In this document: one piece after another, positions 1 through 5,264 of the stretch
Position numbering within the stretch: the first letter of the stretch is position 1
How the letters are laid out: each line of letters begins with the position of its first letter
Assembly (NCBI GenBank): GCA_005877855.1
Contig: VBOF01000148.1
Span: forward strand, 1 to 10,058
Origin: Nitrospirota bacterium
GTDB lineage: Bacteria; Nitrospirota; Nitrospiria; Nitrospirales; NS-4
Reading direction: 5' to 3'
Length of the DNA stretch: 10,058 bases
The notes under the pieces: generated by a model
The model's database searches: none
Seen by the model: the letters and a program-made list of their open reading frames with translations, nothing else
What the model was told of the DNA's origin: nothing
Program-made: the position numbers and the translations under genes

Positions 1-266
1 TCCGCTTCTGGACGGCGAAAGAGGCCGTCCTGAAAACCGTCGGCGTGGGCCTCGCGCACCTGACGAAGGCCCGCATCGACGCGGTCCTCGACCCGGACAA
101 TCTCATCGTAGCGTATGCCTCCAAGCTTTGGGCTGTGCGCCACTTCCGCTTCCAGGACCACATCGTCTCGCTGACGCACGACGGCCACGAGATCGCCTGG
201 AACTTTGTGCTAGAACCCCACACCCTCGACGACCCCGTACCCGTTCCACCGCAGCCACAGGCATAA
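1..266 (+). CDS. 4'-phosphopantetheinyl transferase, C-terminal part (partial)
   Basis: The reading frame is already open at position 3 and ends at a TAA at 264-266, so only the last 87 residues are visible. The first residues read FWTAKEAVLKTVGVGL, which matches the W-x-x-KEA motif of Sfp/AcpS-type phosphopantetheinyl transferases; the Glu is a magnesium ligand and the Lys lies at the active site. In this family the enzyme moves the phosphopantetheine arm of CoA onto a serine of acyl or peptidyl carrier proteins in the cytoplasm. The following HFRFQDHIVSLTHDG stretch fits the last strands of the fold. Whether it serves fatty-acid, polyketide or peptide synthesis cannot be told here. The last 57 bases overlap, tail to tail, the 3' end of the EcfT gene on the other strand. 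The family assignment is fairly secure; the substrate is unknown. Confidence 0.75.
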   Translation, partial: RFWTAKEAVLKTVGVGLAHLTKARIDAVLDPDNLIVAYASKLWAVRHFRFQDHIVSLTHDGHEIAWNFVLEPHTLDDPVPVPPQPQA

Positions 267-968
267 GAGCAGCAGCACGGCAAGTCCGGCCAGCACGGCG
301 TCATCGGCCGCTGTGAAGCGACTCTCGCCGGCGCGCGTACGGATCGCGCTTGGGTCGAACCCCTTGGCTTCCAGCGCCATCGCCAGCAGCAGGGTCTGCC
401 GGAGCACGTGCGTCATCAAGGGGATCATGAGCGGCACGTAGCGCCCGGCACGGACTACGACGTTGCCGCCCTTCAGGTCCAGGCCGCGTGCCTGCTGCGC
501 CTGGACGACGGCCTGCGCCGTGCCCAGGAACGCCGGCACCCAGCGAAAGGCGAGCGAGCACGCAAAGGCCATCGGCCCCGGCAATCCCAGGCGCTGCAGA
601 CCGGCGGTGAAGTCCTCGACTCGCGTCGTGGACAGGACGATCACCCCGGCGATCACCATGACATCCAGGCGCAGGCCCATCGCCAGGCTGAAGGCGACGG
701 TCTTGGAGAGGGGGCCCTTGACGAACATCGGCCAGAGGATGAGGCAGTACAGGAACAGCAACAGCAGGAGCACCCACAGTTTTTTCAGATTCGGCAGGCA
801 GCGCCCCAGCAGGGCCAGGGCCAGTACGCCCACCAGCCCTCCCGCCTGCAGGGCGGGCTGGCTGAACAGGAGGGCCACGGTGAAGAGCGCCAAGAGGCCC
901 AGGATCTTCGTCCGGGCATCCAGCCGGTGGAGTACGGTGTCGGCCTCTCGATACAGAAAGAGTTCCAT
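210..968 (-). CDS. ecfT: ECF transporter transmembrane component EcfT
   Basis: This 252-residue membrane protein is the T component of an energy-coupling factor importer. It couples ATP hydrolysis in the two ATPase domains to toppling of the substrate-binding S component. The start MELFLYREADTVLHRLDARTKILGLL is typical of the CbiQ/EcfT family. Several hydrophobic segments follow. The two cytoplasmic coupling motifs are visible as ARG at about residues 160-162 and AKG at about 201-203, each followed by a helix that would dock on one ATPase. The chosen ATG at 968 overlaps the TGA of the upstream ATPase gene (TGATG). A GTG one codon earlier (971) is an equally possible start and would also overlap that stop. 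It is the last gene of the operon. Its C-terminal 19 codons overlap the converging phosphopantetheinyl transferase gene. Family call is secure; the transported substrate is not known. Confidence 0.9.
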   Translation of the reverse strand: MELFLYREADTVLHRLDARTKILGLLALFTVALLFSQPALQAGGLVGVLALALLGRCLPNLKKLWVLLLLLFLYCLILWPMFVKGPLSKTVAFSLAMGLRLDVMVIAGVIVLSTTRVEDFTAGLQRLGLPGPMAFACSLAFRWVPAFLGTAQAVVQAQQARGLDLKGGNVVVRAGRYVPLMIPLMTHVLRQTLLLAMALEAKGFDPSAIRTRAGESRFTAADDAVLAGLAVLLLLCLWLRWNGYGVVEGVGF

Positions 969-1924
969 CACGCGATCCGGAAGCAGGCTTCCAGTTCCTC
1001 CAGCGTCAGGAGCGTCTTGCCGTAGTGCTGGGTGAAGCGCGAGATCTGCGGCACGCGCAAGCCCAGGGACCCCAAGCGGTCGGGCTGCGCAAACACGGCG
1101 CGGGTCCGGTCATCCGTCGCGACCCGCCCCGCCTGCAGGACCACGCACCGCGCGGCGTATTCGGCCGCCACCCACATGAGATGGGTGATCATCACGATCG
1201 TATGACCGGCTTGGTTGAGCCGGCGGATCAACTCCATCATCCCGCGAATCTCCCGGTAGTCGAGCGCGGTGGTCGGCTCGTCGAAGATGAGGATGGCCGG
1301 CCTGGTCGCCAGGACCGAGGCCACCGCGACCCGCTGGCGATCCCCCTTGGTCAACGAGAACGGATCCGCGTCGGCGATCCCGGGCCGCTTCAGCCCGACC
1401 GCCTCGAGCGCTTCCCGCACGCGTTCGGGAACGTCATGAGACGGGACTCCCAGATTGCGCGGGCCGAACGCGACCTCCTCGAACACGGTGTCGGCGAAGA
1501 TCTGATGATCGGGATTCTGAAACACGTAGCCGACTGCAGCGGCTAGCCGGCCGGCTGTCATCCGGCGCGTGTCCTCGCCGTGAATCCGGACCTCTCCGCG
1601 GGTGGGCACGAGCAGGCCCTTGAACAGCTTGGCCAGAGTCGTCTTGCCCGACCCGTTCGCGCCGACGATGGCGATGCACTCGCCCTGCCGCACCGTCAGG
1701 TCCACACGATCCAGCGCCGGACGACCACCGGGGACGCCGGAAGGATACACGAACTCCACTGAACGGGCTTCGATCACCACCCTTGCGACGGGGTCCGGGA
1801 AGGCCGCCGTCACTGGAGGCTCCTCGATCTGGACGTGCTTACCCTTTAACAGCGTAACGGCCTCCTCAGGAGTAAGCGGCAGCTCGCCACGGTAATCCAG
1901 TCTCGCGAAGAAGGCCGACAGCGG
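968..1924 (-). CDS. second ECF ATPase domain (C-terminal half of a frame-split S-A-A fusion)
   Basis: This is an ABC ATPase of the EcfA/CbiO type. Visible motifs in order are Walker A (GANGSGKTT), the Q-loop (YVFQNPDHQIFADTVFEE), a signature loop reading LTKGDRQR instead of the usual LSGGQ, Walker B ILIFDEP with the catalytic Glu, and an H-loop histidine in MITH. The reading frame is open well upstream but continues the previous gene only after a +1 frame change near 1923-1926. The linker from PLSAFFARLDYRG onward has strongly GC-biased third positions, so it looks coding in this frame. If translated separately, tandem GTGs at 1780 and 1777 just before IEARSVEFVYP could serve, but no well-spaced Shine-Dalgarno is seen. 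The C-terminal extension (about 40 residues after the H-loop region) resembles that of other CbiO proteins. It most likely formed one protein of about 741 residues with the upstream part. Confidence 0.8.
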   Translation of the reverse strand, partial: PLSAFFARLDYRGELPLTPEEAVTLLKGKHVQIEEPPVTAAFPDPVARVVIEARSVEFVYPSGVPGGRPALDRVDLTVRQGECIAIVGANGSGKTTLAKLFKGLLVPTRGEVRIHGEDTRRMTAGRLAAAVGYVFQNPDHQIFADTVFEEVAFGPRNLGVPSHDVPERVREALEAVGLKRPGIADADPFSLTKGDRQRVAVASVLATRPAILIFDEPTTALDYREIRGMMELIRRLNQAGHTIVMITHLMWVAAEYAARCVVLQAGRVATDDRTRAVFAQPDRLGSLGLRVPQISRFTQHYGKTLLTLEELEACFRIA

Positions 1925-3194
1925 GGACCGCGTCCTCCGTCTCGTGATCGGTGAGGACGACCGTGGTTCCCGTTTCGACGAGGTGCCGGAGGAGCGCGTA
2001 GAGCAACCCCCGGCAGGCCGGGTCCAGATCGGTCGTGGGGTCGTCCAGCACCAGCACGGGAGGGCGTGGCGCGAGCACCGAGGCGATGGCCAGCCGCTGC
2101 CGCTCGCCGCCGGACAGAGAGAGCGGATCCCGCGCGCGATGGCCGTCCAGCCCCACGAGCCGCAGTGTGTCCGTGATGCGCGCGGCGATTGCCTCGCGGG
2201 ACAGATCTGGACAGAGATTGCCGAGGGTGAACGCCAGCTCCCGGTCCACGTTCGTCGAGACGAGCTGGGCCTCGAAGTCCTGGAACAGCAAGCCGACCGA
2301 CCGCGCGTGCTGCGACACAGTCGCCTGGCGCGTATCCCTTCCATCGATCAGTACCGTGCCACTAAACTCGCCGGGCAGATAGTGTGGAATGAGGCCGTTC
2401 AGGCAATAGCAGAGGGTGGATTTGCCGGCCCCGCTGCCGCCGAGGACCGCGCTAAGGGTGCCGGCCTTGACGGACAGCGAGAGGCCATGCAGGGCTGGGT
2501 GCGCCCCATTCCGGTAGGTAAAGTGCAGGTCGCGAATCAGCATGCGCGGCGCATCGGGCGCCGGCTGTGCCTGGGCCGGTACTGGGCTGTGCGCCCACGT
2601 CGCTTTCCGGTCGTGCGGGCCGTCTGCATAGAGCAGTCCCCACCGGGCGACGCGCGGATAGAGGAACAGGAGCAGCGGTGGGCCGAGCAGCGAGGACATC
2701 AACACGTTATTGAGGAAGATCGCCGGGGCGAGAACCTGGAATGGCAGGAGGCGCATGACGTCAAGGCCCCAGCCGATCGTGCCTGCGCAGGCCAGCGAGG
2801 CCAGGATGCAGATCAGCGCGTATTCCAGGATCTGTCGAGGAGCGCTCGGCTCGGGCGGCCGGCCCGAAGAGAGCGGGCCGAGCCGGCCCCACAGGCGGTA
2901 CGGCACGTACCCGTAGAGGAAGTTGCCCAGCAGGCCGAAAAGACTGCCGGGGCCCAGGGTGCCGAACAGGTCGCCGATGAGGTTGCCGAAGGCGGCGCCC
3001 CAGGCTGCGGCCGGGCCAAAGAGGAGCGAGGCAACGACGGGAATCGCGTTGGCGGGGCGAAGCTCGACGAACCCGGGGATGATGGGAATGCCGACCTTGA
3101 ACGGAATCAGGGCGGCGGCGTAGATCGCGGCGATCTGCGCCGCCAGGACGAGCTGGCGCGTGTCCCTCCAGACCTCAAGCAGCCCAGCTGTCAC
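1866..3194 (-). CDS. ECF S-component fused to first ECF ATPase domain (N-terminal part of frame-split gene)
   Basis: Residues about 13-185 form a hydrophobic membrane domain with IPGFVELRPANAIPVVASL, then LLFGPAAAWGAAFGNLIGDL and further helices, as in substrate-binding S components of ECF importers. The substrate is not assignable; a QueT-like family is one possibility. After a Pro/Ala-rich linker comes an ABC domain: Walker A GGSGAGKST (about 252-260), Q-loop in LLFQDFEAQL, signature LSGGERQR (about 360-367), Walker B VLVLDDP and H-loop VVLTDHE. The residue after the Walker B Asp is Asp, not the usual catalytic Glu. The GTG start at 3194 overlaps the Rieske gene stop (GTGA), which suggests coupled translation; longer in-frame readings would run back through the Rieske gene. 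The frame ends at TGA 1866-1868 after a tail (VGLLRETGLPWRAAAYS) that looks unlike any ABC protein. The other half continues in the +1 frame. It may be a true mutation, an assembly error or programmed frameshifting. Confidence 0.8.
   Translation of the reverse strand: MTAGLLEVWRDTRQLVLAAQIAAIYAAALIPFKVGIPIIPGFVELRPANAIPVVASLLFGPAAAWGAAFGNLIGDLFGTLGPGSLFGLLGNFLYGYVPYRLWGRLGPLSSGRPPEPSAPRQILEYALICILASLACAGTIGWGLDVMRLLPFQVLAPAIFLNNVLMSSLLGPPLLLFLYPRVARWGLLYADGPHDRKATWAHSPVPAQAQPAPDAPRMLIRDLHFTYRNGAHPALHGLSLSVKAGTLSAVLGGSGAGKSTLCYCLNGLIPHYLPGEFSGTVLIDGRDTRQATVSQHARSVGLLFQDFEAQLVSTNVDRELAFTLGNLCPDLSREAIAARITDTLRLVGLDGHRARDPLSLSGGERQRLAIASVLAPRPPVLVLDDPTTDLDPACRGLLYALLRHLVETGTTVVLTDHETEDAVPAVGLLRETGLPWRAAAYS
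1923..1926 (-). other. likely frameshift point in the S-A-A fusion gene
   Basis: A run of four C on the minus strand sits in GTC-CCC-GCT, directly after the H-loop TDHETEDA. Removing one C would read VPLSAFFARLDYRG and join both ATPase halves in a single frame. The two frames overlap from about 1866 to beyond 1930, so the actual indel could be anywhere in that stretch. Third-position GC is higher in the downstream frame right after the C run (13 of 16 codons against 9 of 16), which points to the run itself. Homopolymer length error, real mutation and +1 slippage at CCC-G all remain possible. Confidence 0.6.
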
Positions 3195-3499
3195 GGAAGG
3201 GCGATCTTGATGTCCCCACCTTCCACTTTGACTTGGTAGCAGCCCACCTGGAGATCGGACTTCGTCAAGCAGGCGCCGGTCTTCACGTTGTACTGCCAGC
3301 CGTGCCACGGACAGGTGACGACGTCGCCATCCAGCTCTCCCTCGCCGAGCGGGCCTCCGCGGTGGAGGCAGGTGTTGTCGATGACCTGGAACGCGCCGTT
3401 GAGGTTGAAGACGGCGTATTCCTTTCCGTTCACGCTGGCTACGATTCCGGCACCCGGAGCCACATCAGCCGTTCCTGCAACTCGCACGAAGTTAGCCAT
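3191..3499 (-). CDS. Rieske-type [2Fe-2S] ferredoxin
   Basis: This 102-residue soluble protein carries both halves of the Rieske cluster site: CLHRGG (Cys44, His46) and CPWHGW (Cys63, His66), separated by a 16-residue spacer. Two Cys and two His ligate a [2Fe-2S] cluster. Length and layout match small NirD-like or biphenyl-dioxygenase-type Rieske ferredoxins that carry electrons to an oxygenase or reductase. No signal peptide or transmembrane helix is seen, so it is expected in the cytoplasm. The ATG at 3499 is preceded by AGAGGAG with about 10 bases spacing. It lies 6 nt after the stop of the lysine-rich gene, and its own stop overlaps the GTG of the S-component fusion, so it is embedded in the operon. 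No partner oxygenase is in the window, so its role cannot be set. The family call is very secure. Confidence 0.93.
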   Translation of the reverse strand: MANFVRVAGTADVAPGAGIVASVNGKEYAVFNLNGAFQVIDNTCLHRGGPLGEGELDGDVVTCPWHGWQYNVKTGACLTKSDLQVGCYQVKVEGGDIKIALP

Positions 3500-3505
3500 G
3501 ACCAG

Positions 3506-3937
3506 CTATCTCCTCTTGGCTCTCTTTTTCTTCGCTGCCATCGGTTTCTTCTTGGCCGTTCTGGTCTTTTTCTGGCCCGCGCCCGTTTTCTTCGCCGCCG
3601 CCTTCTTCTTTGCGGCGCGAGGCTTCGGCTGCTCAGGGACCACAGTGAGCTCAGCCATACAGGCTTCCAGTACCTGCCTGCGCTGCTCGATCGCCTTGCG
3701 GGGCAGATCCTGCACCGCGTCCTCCTGTGCCTGCTGGGGCATGTTCACGATGCTTTCGGCTTCCCCCATGATGGCCAGCCCGTAGGCTTCCAGGAGATGT
3801 GTGTCTTCTCTAAACGTTCTCAGGATGAGCTGCTCGGTTTCCGCATCGAATTCGTCCAACTCGGTAGAGTCGGCCTCTCCGTGGCGGAAGGCCTCCAGCT
3901 TTTTGATCTGCTCGGTGAAGACCAAGGTATCAGGCAT
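3506..3937 (-). CDS. small acidic protein with lysine-rich H1-like tail, function unknown
   Basis: The product has 143 residues in two unlike parts. Residues 1-100 are acidic and probably helical (for example TELDEFDAETEQLILRTF). Residues 105-143 hold 20 Lys or Arg out of 39, in repeats such as AAKKKAAAKK and AAKKKRAKRR. Such tails occur in bacterial H1-like and HU-extended nucleoid proteins, so nucleic-acid binding is a fair inference, but I do not recognise the N-terminal domain. The frame is open further upstream to 4123, but the ATG at 3937 has an excellent GGGAGGT Shine-Dalgarno 6 bases before it, and a promoter-like pair lies just upstream. It is the first gene of the operon with the Rieske and ECF genes. 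Whether it shares their function or only their transcript is unknown. Confidence 0.75.
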   Translation of the reverse strand: MPDTLVFTEQIKKLEAFRHGEADSTELDEFDAETEQLILRTFREDTHLLEAYGLAIMGEAESIVNMPQQAQEDAVQDLPRKAIEQRRQVLEACMAELTVVPEQPKPRAAKKKAAAKKTGAGQKKTRTAKKKPMAAKKKRAKRR

Positions 3938-3943
3938 AGTAAG

Positions 3944-3950
3944 ACCTCCC
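3944..3950 (-). promoter_or_regulatory. ribosome binding site of the lysine-rich gene
   Basis: GGGAGGT on the minus strand, followed by six bases (CTTACT) and ATG. This near-perfect Shine-Dalgarno decides the start at 3937 over the longer open frame. Confidence 0.8.
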
Positions 3951-3974
3951 ATCTTGTGCAAATAGGAAGGAACC

Positions 3975-4003
3975 GTTATGCCACAGTGGGGTTTGTTTGG
4001 CAA
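3975..4003 (-). promoter_or_regulatory. candidate sigma70-type promoter for the lysine-rich/Rieske/ECF operon
   Basis: The minus strand reads TTGCCA (4003-3998), 17 bases, then CATAAC (3980-3975), matching the consensus at 5 of 6 and 4 of 6 bases. The start point would fall near 3968, leaving a leader of about 30 nt with the GGGAGGT site. It lies where a promoter is expected, but it was found by eye in a short region and is unproven. Confidence 0.4.
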
Positions 4004-4004
4004 G

Positions 4005-4033
4005 TTGACCGTCCATGGAGGGCCGGGTATCCT
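4005..4033 (+). promoter_or_regulatory. candidate sigma70-type promoter for the secreted-protein gene
   Basis: TTGACC (4005-4010) and TATCCT (4028-4033) are separated by exactly 17 bases, with 5 of 6 and 4 of 6 consensus matches. The spacer from the -10 to the ATG at 4041 is 7 bases, so transcription would begin at or next to the start codon and give a leaderless mRNA. It sits one base away from the divergent candidate promoter. Confidence 0.45.
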
Positions 4034-4040
4034 GGACACG

Positions 4041-4748
4041 ATGACGATCAAGCCCTTTCTCGCAGCGACCATCGCCCCGTTCCTCCTGCTGGCCGCACCG
4101 GCGTGGGCCCAGAAGGAGGCCAAGCCCGCTCCGTCGCCCTCGCCCGAGGCCGCCCTCGTAGCGGTCGCCAGGCACCTCTCGGACGCCTACGCCCTCTATC
4201 TCTACGAGTCGCTGACGGCACAAGTCTTGTCTAACGAAGGCCTCCTCGAACGCCCCAACTCCCCCCTTGCCGCGAAGGCCAAGGATTCGCTCTGGGCGCT
4301 GCAGATTATCTCAAATTCCATCCTGGCCGAAGGAGAGGACGGGCAATACCTGAACGCCAAGGAGGTGCCGGTGTTTTTCGAAGACATCGTCCACCGGTAT
4401 ATGAACGCATCGCACTACTGGCCGGATCTGGAGATCACGAAGGAGACGCGCCGTGAGCACCTGGCCGCGTGGTACGCACTGTATCTCATGCTGCTGGTCG
4501 CAAACGCGACGCAGGATGAAATTGCAAAAAAGCTGCGCAACGGCGCCTTCAACCTTGACCCCGGGATTCTGGAAACCGAAGGGCCCTCTCTCGTGGACCG
4601 TCTCAAGAAGGACGGGACGCTGACCGCCGAAGCGTACGCGCTCGTGAAGATCCAACGCAGGGGGCCGCCAGGCCAGGAGTCACTGACCTTCCCTTCCTAC
4701 ATGGAACGGTGGAAGGCCAAAATCGACAGGGCCTACGAGGTCCCGTAG
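4041..4748 (+). CDS. secreted protein of unknown function
   Basis: The product has 235 residues. It begins MTIKPFLAATIAPFLLLAAP and ends the leader with AWA before Gln, a textbook Sec signal peptide with an AxA cleavage site near residue 23, so the protein should be periplasmic or exported. The mature part is mixed helical, with aromatic-rich pieces such as HLSDAYALYLYESL and HLAAWYALYLMLLV. I do not recognise a family or catalytic motif. An ATG at 3978 is in frame, with a good GGAAGGA six bases before it, but that start would put 21 extra residues before the signal peptide and would lie inside the opposite promoter. The ATG at 4041 is preferred. The gene converges on the cupin gene, and both end inside one palindrome. 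Confidence 0.75.
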   Translation: MTIKPFLAATIAPFLLLAAPAWAQKEAKPAPSPSPEAALVAVARHLSDAYALYLYESLTAQVLSNEGLLERPNSPLAAKAKDSLWALQIISNSILAEGEDGQYLNAKEVPVFFEDIVHRYMNASHYWPDLEITKETRREHLAAWYALYLMLLVANATQDEIAKKLRNGAFNLDPGILETEGPSLVDRLKKDGTLTAEAYALVKIQRRGPPGQESLTFPSYMERWKAKIDRAYEVP

Positions 4749-4774
4749 GGGCACGGCATGCCGTGCCCCTACGG
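4743..4774. repeat. perfect 32-bp palindrome holding the stop codons of both converging genes
   Basis: The sequence is its own reverse complement over all 32 bases, centred on GGCATGCC, with arms containing GTAGGGGCACGG and CCGTGCCCCTAC. The TAG of the secreted-protein gene (4746-4748) and the TAG of the cupin gene (4771-4769) are mirror positions within it. It could fold in RNA from either strand and act as a bidirectional 3' hairpin. No T-run follows on either side, so it is not a standard intrinsic terminator. It could equally be a dispersed palindromic repeat; copies elsewhere in the genome cannot be seen here. Confidence 0.85.
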
Positions 4775-5221
4775 CTCCTTCACCACGAACCGGTCCTGCT
4801 CGTCCCACCGCGGCGTGGTCACGACGAAAAACACGGCGGGTACCGGGCCTGTGTTGGTGAAGGTATGGACCAGGCCGGCCTGTATCCGCACCACGGCGCC
4901 TGCCTTGATCGGAATACGGTCGGCGCCCAATCGCAGCAGCCCTTCCCCGCTGAGCATGCACACCACTTCCTGGGTGAGCTTGTGAAAATGCGGCGGCAGG
5001 GAGCCCCGCACCTGCACCAGCAGCCCGCTCATCTCGCGGCTCTCCACCAGCGTGGTGATGCGCAGGTCCTCACCGGGTCCGATGGGATTGCGCTGCAACT
5101 GCGCCATGAGGTCGGCGATATCGGGAGTGCCGGGCGGCTCCGCATGCGCGCAGCCCGTCACGACGCAGGCGGCCAGGAGGAGAAATGGGGTCAGAGTCGA
5201 TTTCCAGGCCGCAATTCTCAC
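4769..5221 (-). CDS. cupin-domain lipoprotein
   Basis: This 150-residue protein has a short basic start and a hydrophobic stretch with two possible lipoboxes, LAAC (Cys19) and VTGC (Cys24), so it is probably a lipid-anchored envelope protein. The rest is one small cupin barrel. Motif 1 is GSLPPHFHKLTQEVVCMLSG (His78, His80, Glu85) and motif 2 is GAVVRIQAGLVHTFTN (His119, Asn123), so the usual three His plus Glu metal site is complete. Small cupins of this kind bind a metal or small ligand, and some are dioxygenases or isomerases; the reaction cannot be told. The start is a GTG with AGAGGG about 9-10 bases upstream. Start and ribosome site sit in the loop of a 26-bp inverted repeat, whose distal arm encodes residues about 6-14 of the signal peptide. 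It probably follows the 128-residue gene on one transcript. Confidence 0.82.
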   Translation of the reverse strand: MRIAAWKSTLTPFLLLAACVVTGCAHAEPPGTPDIADLMAQLQRNPIGPGEDLRITTLVESREMSGLLVQVRGSLPPHFHKLTQEVVCMLSGEGLLRLGADRIPIKAGAVVRIQAGLVHTFTNTGPVPAVFFVVTTPRWDEQDRFVVKEP

Positions 5222-5264
5222 CGAAGCAATCCCTCTTGGGAAATCGACTCTGACCCCATTTCTC
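5180..5264. repeat. 26-bp perfect inverted repeat flanking the cupin gene start
   Basis: The arms 5180-5205 and 5239-5264 are exact reverse complements over 26 bases, with a 33-base centre. Each arm contains ATGGGGTCAGAGTCGATTTC or its complement. On the minus strand the loop holds the Shine-Dalgarno and GTG of the cupin gene; the proximal arm starts inside the TGA of the upstream gene, and the distal arm is coding. The size and perfection suggest a REP-like or MITE-like insertion, or a strong mRNA hairpin. No transposase gene is nearby. Confidence 0.85.

Noticed and set aside
10..30. GGACGGC ... GCCGTCC stem with a 7-base loop
   Set aside because: It lies within the W-x-x-KEA coding motif of the phosphopantetheinyl transferase, is only 7 bp, and has no T-run.
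1775..1780. Tandem GTG codons as an independent start for the second ATPase
   Set aside because: The domain boundary fits, but the AAGG before them is too close to act as a ribosome site and the preceding linker looks coding. Kept only as an alternative in the feature entry.
1944..3239. Long open frame (431 codons) on the + strand opposite the S-component/ATPase gene
   Set aside because: It mirrors a clear ABC gene on the other strand and its translation is low-complexity Arg/Gln/Glu/Gly-rich, a typical antisense shadow in GC-rich DNA.
3233..4234. 333-codon + strand frame spanning the Rieske gene, the lysine-rich gene and the divergent promoter region
   Set aside because: It is antisense to a certain Rieske protein and to a gene with an excellent ribosome site. 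Its Leu/Arg/Phe-rich middle is just the reverse of the lysine codons.
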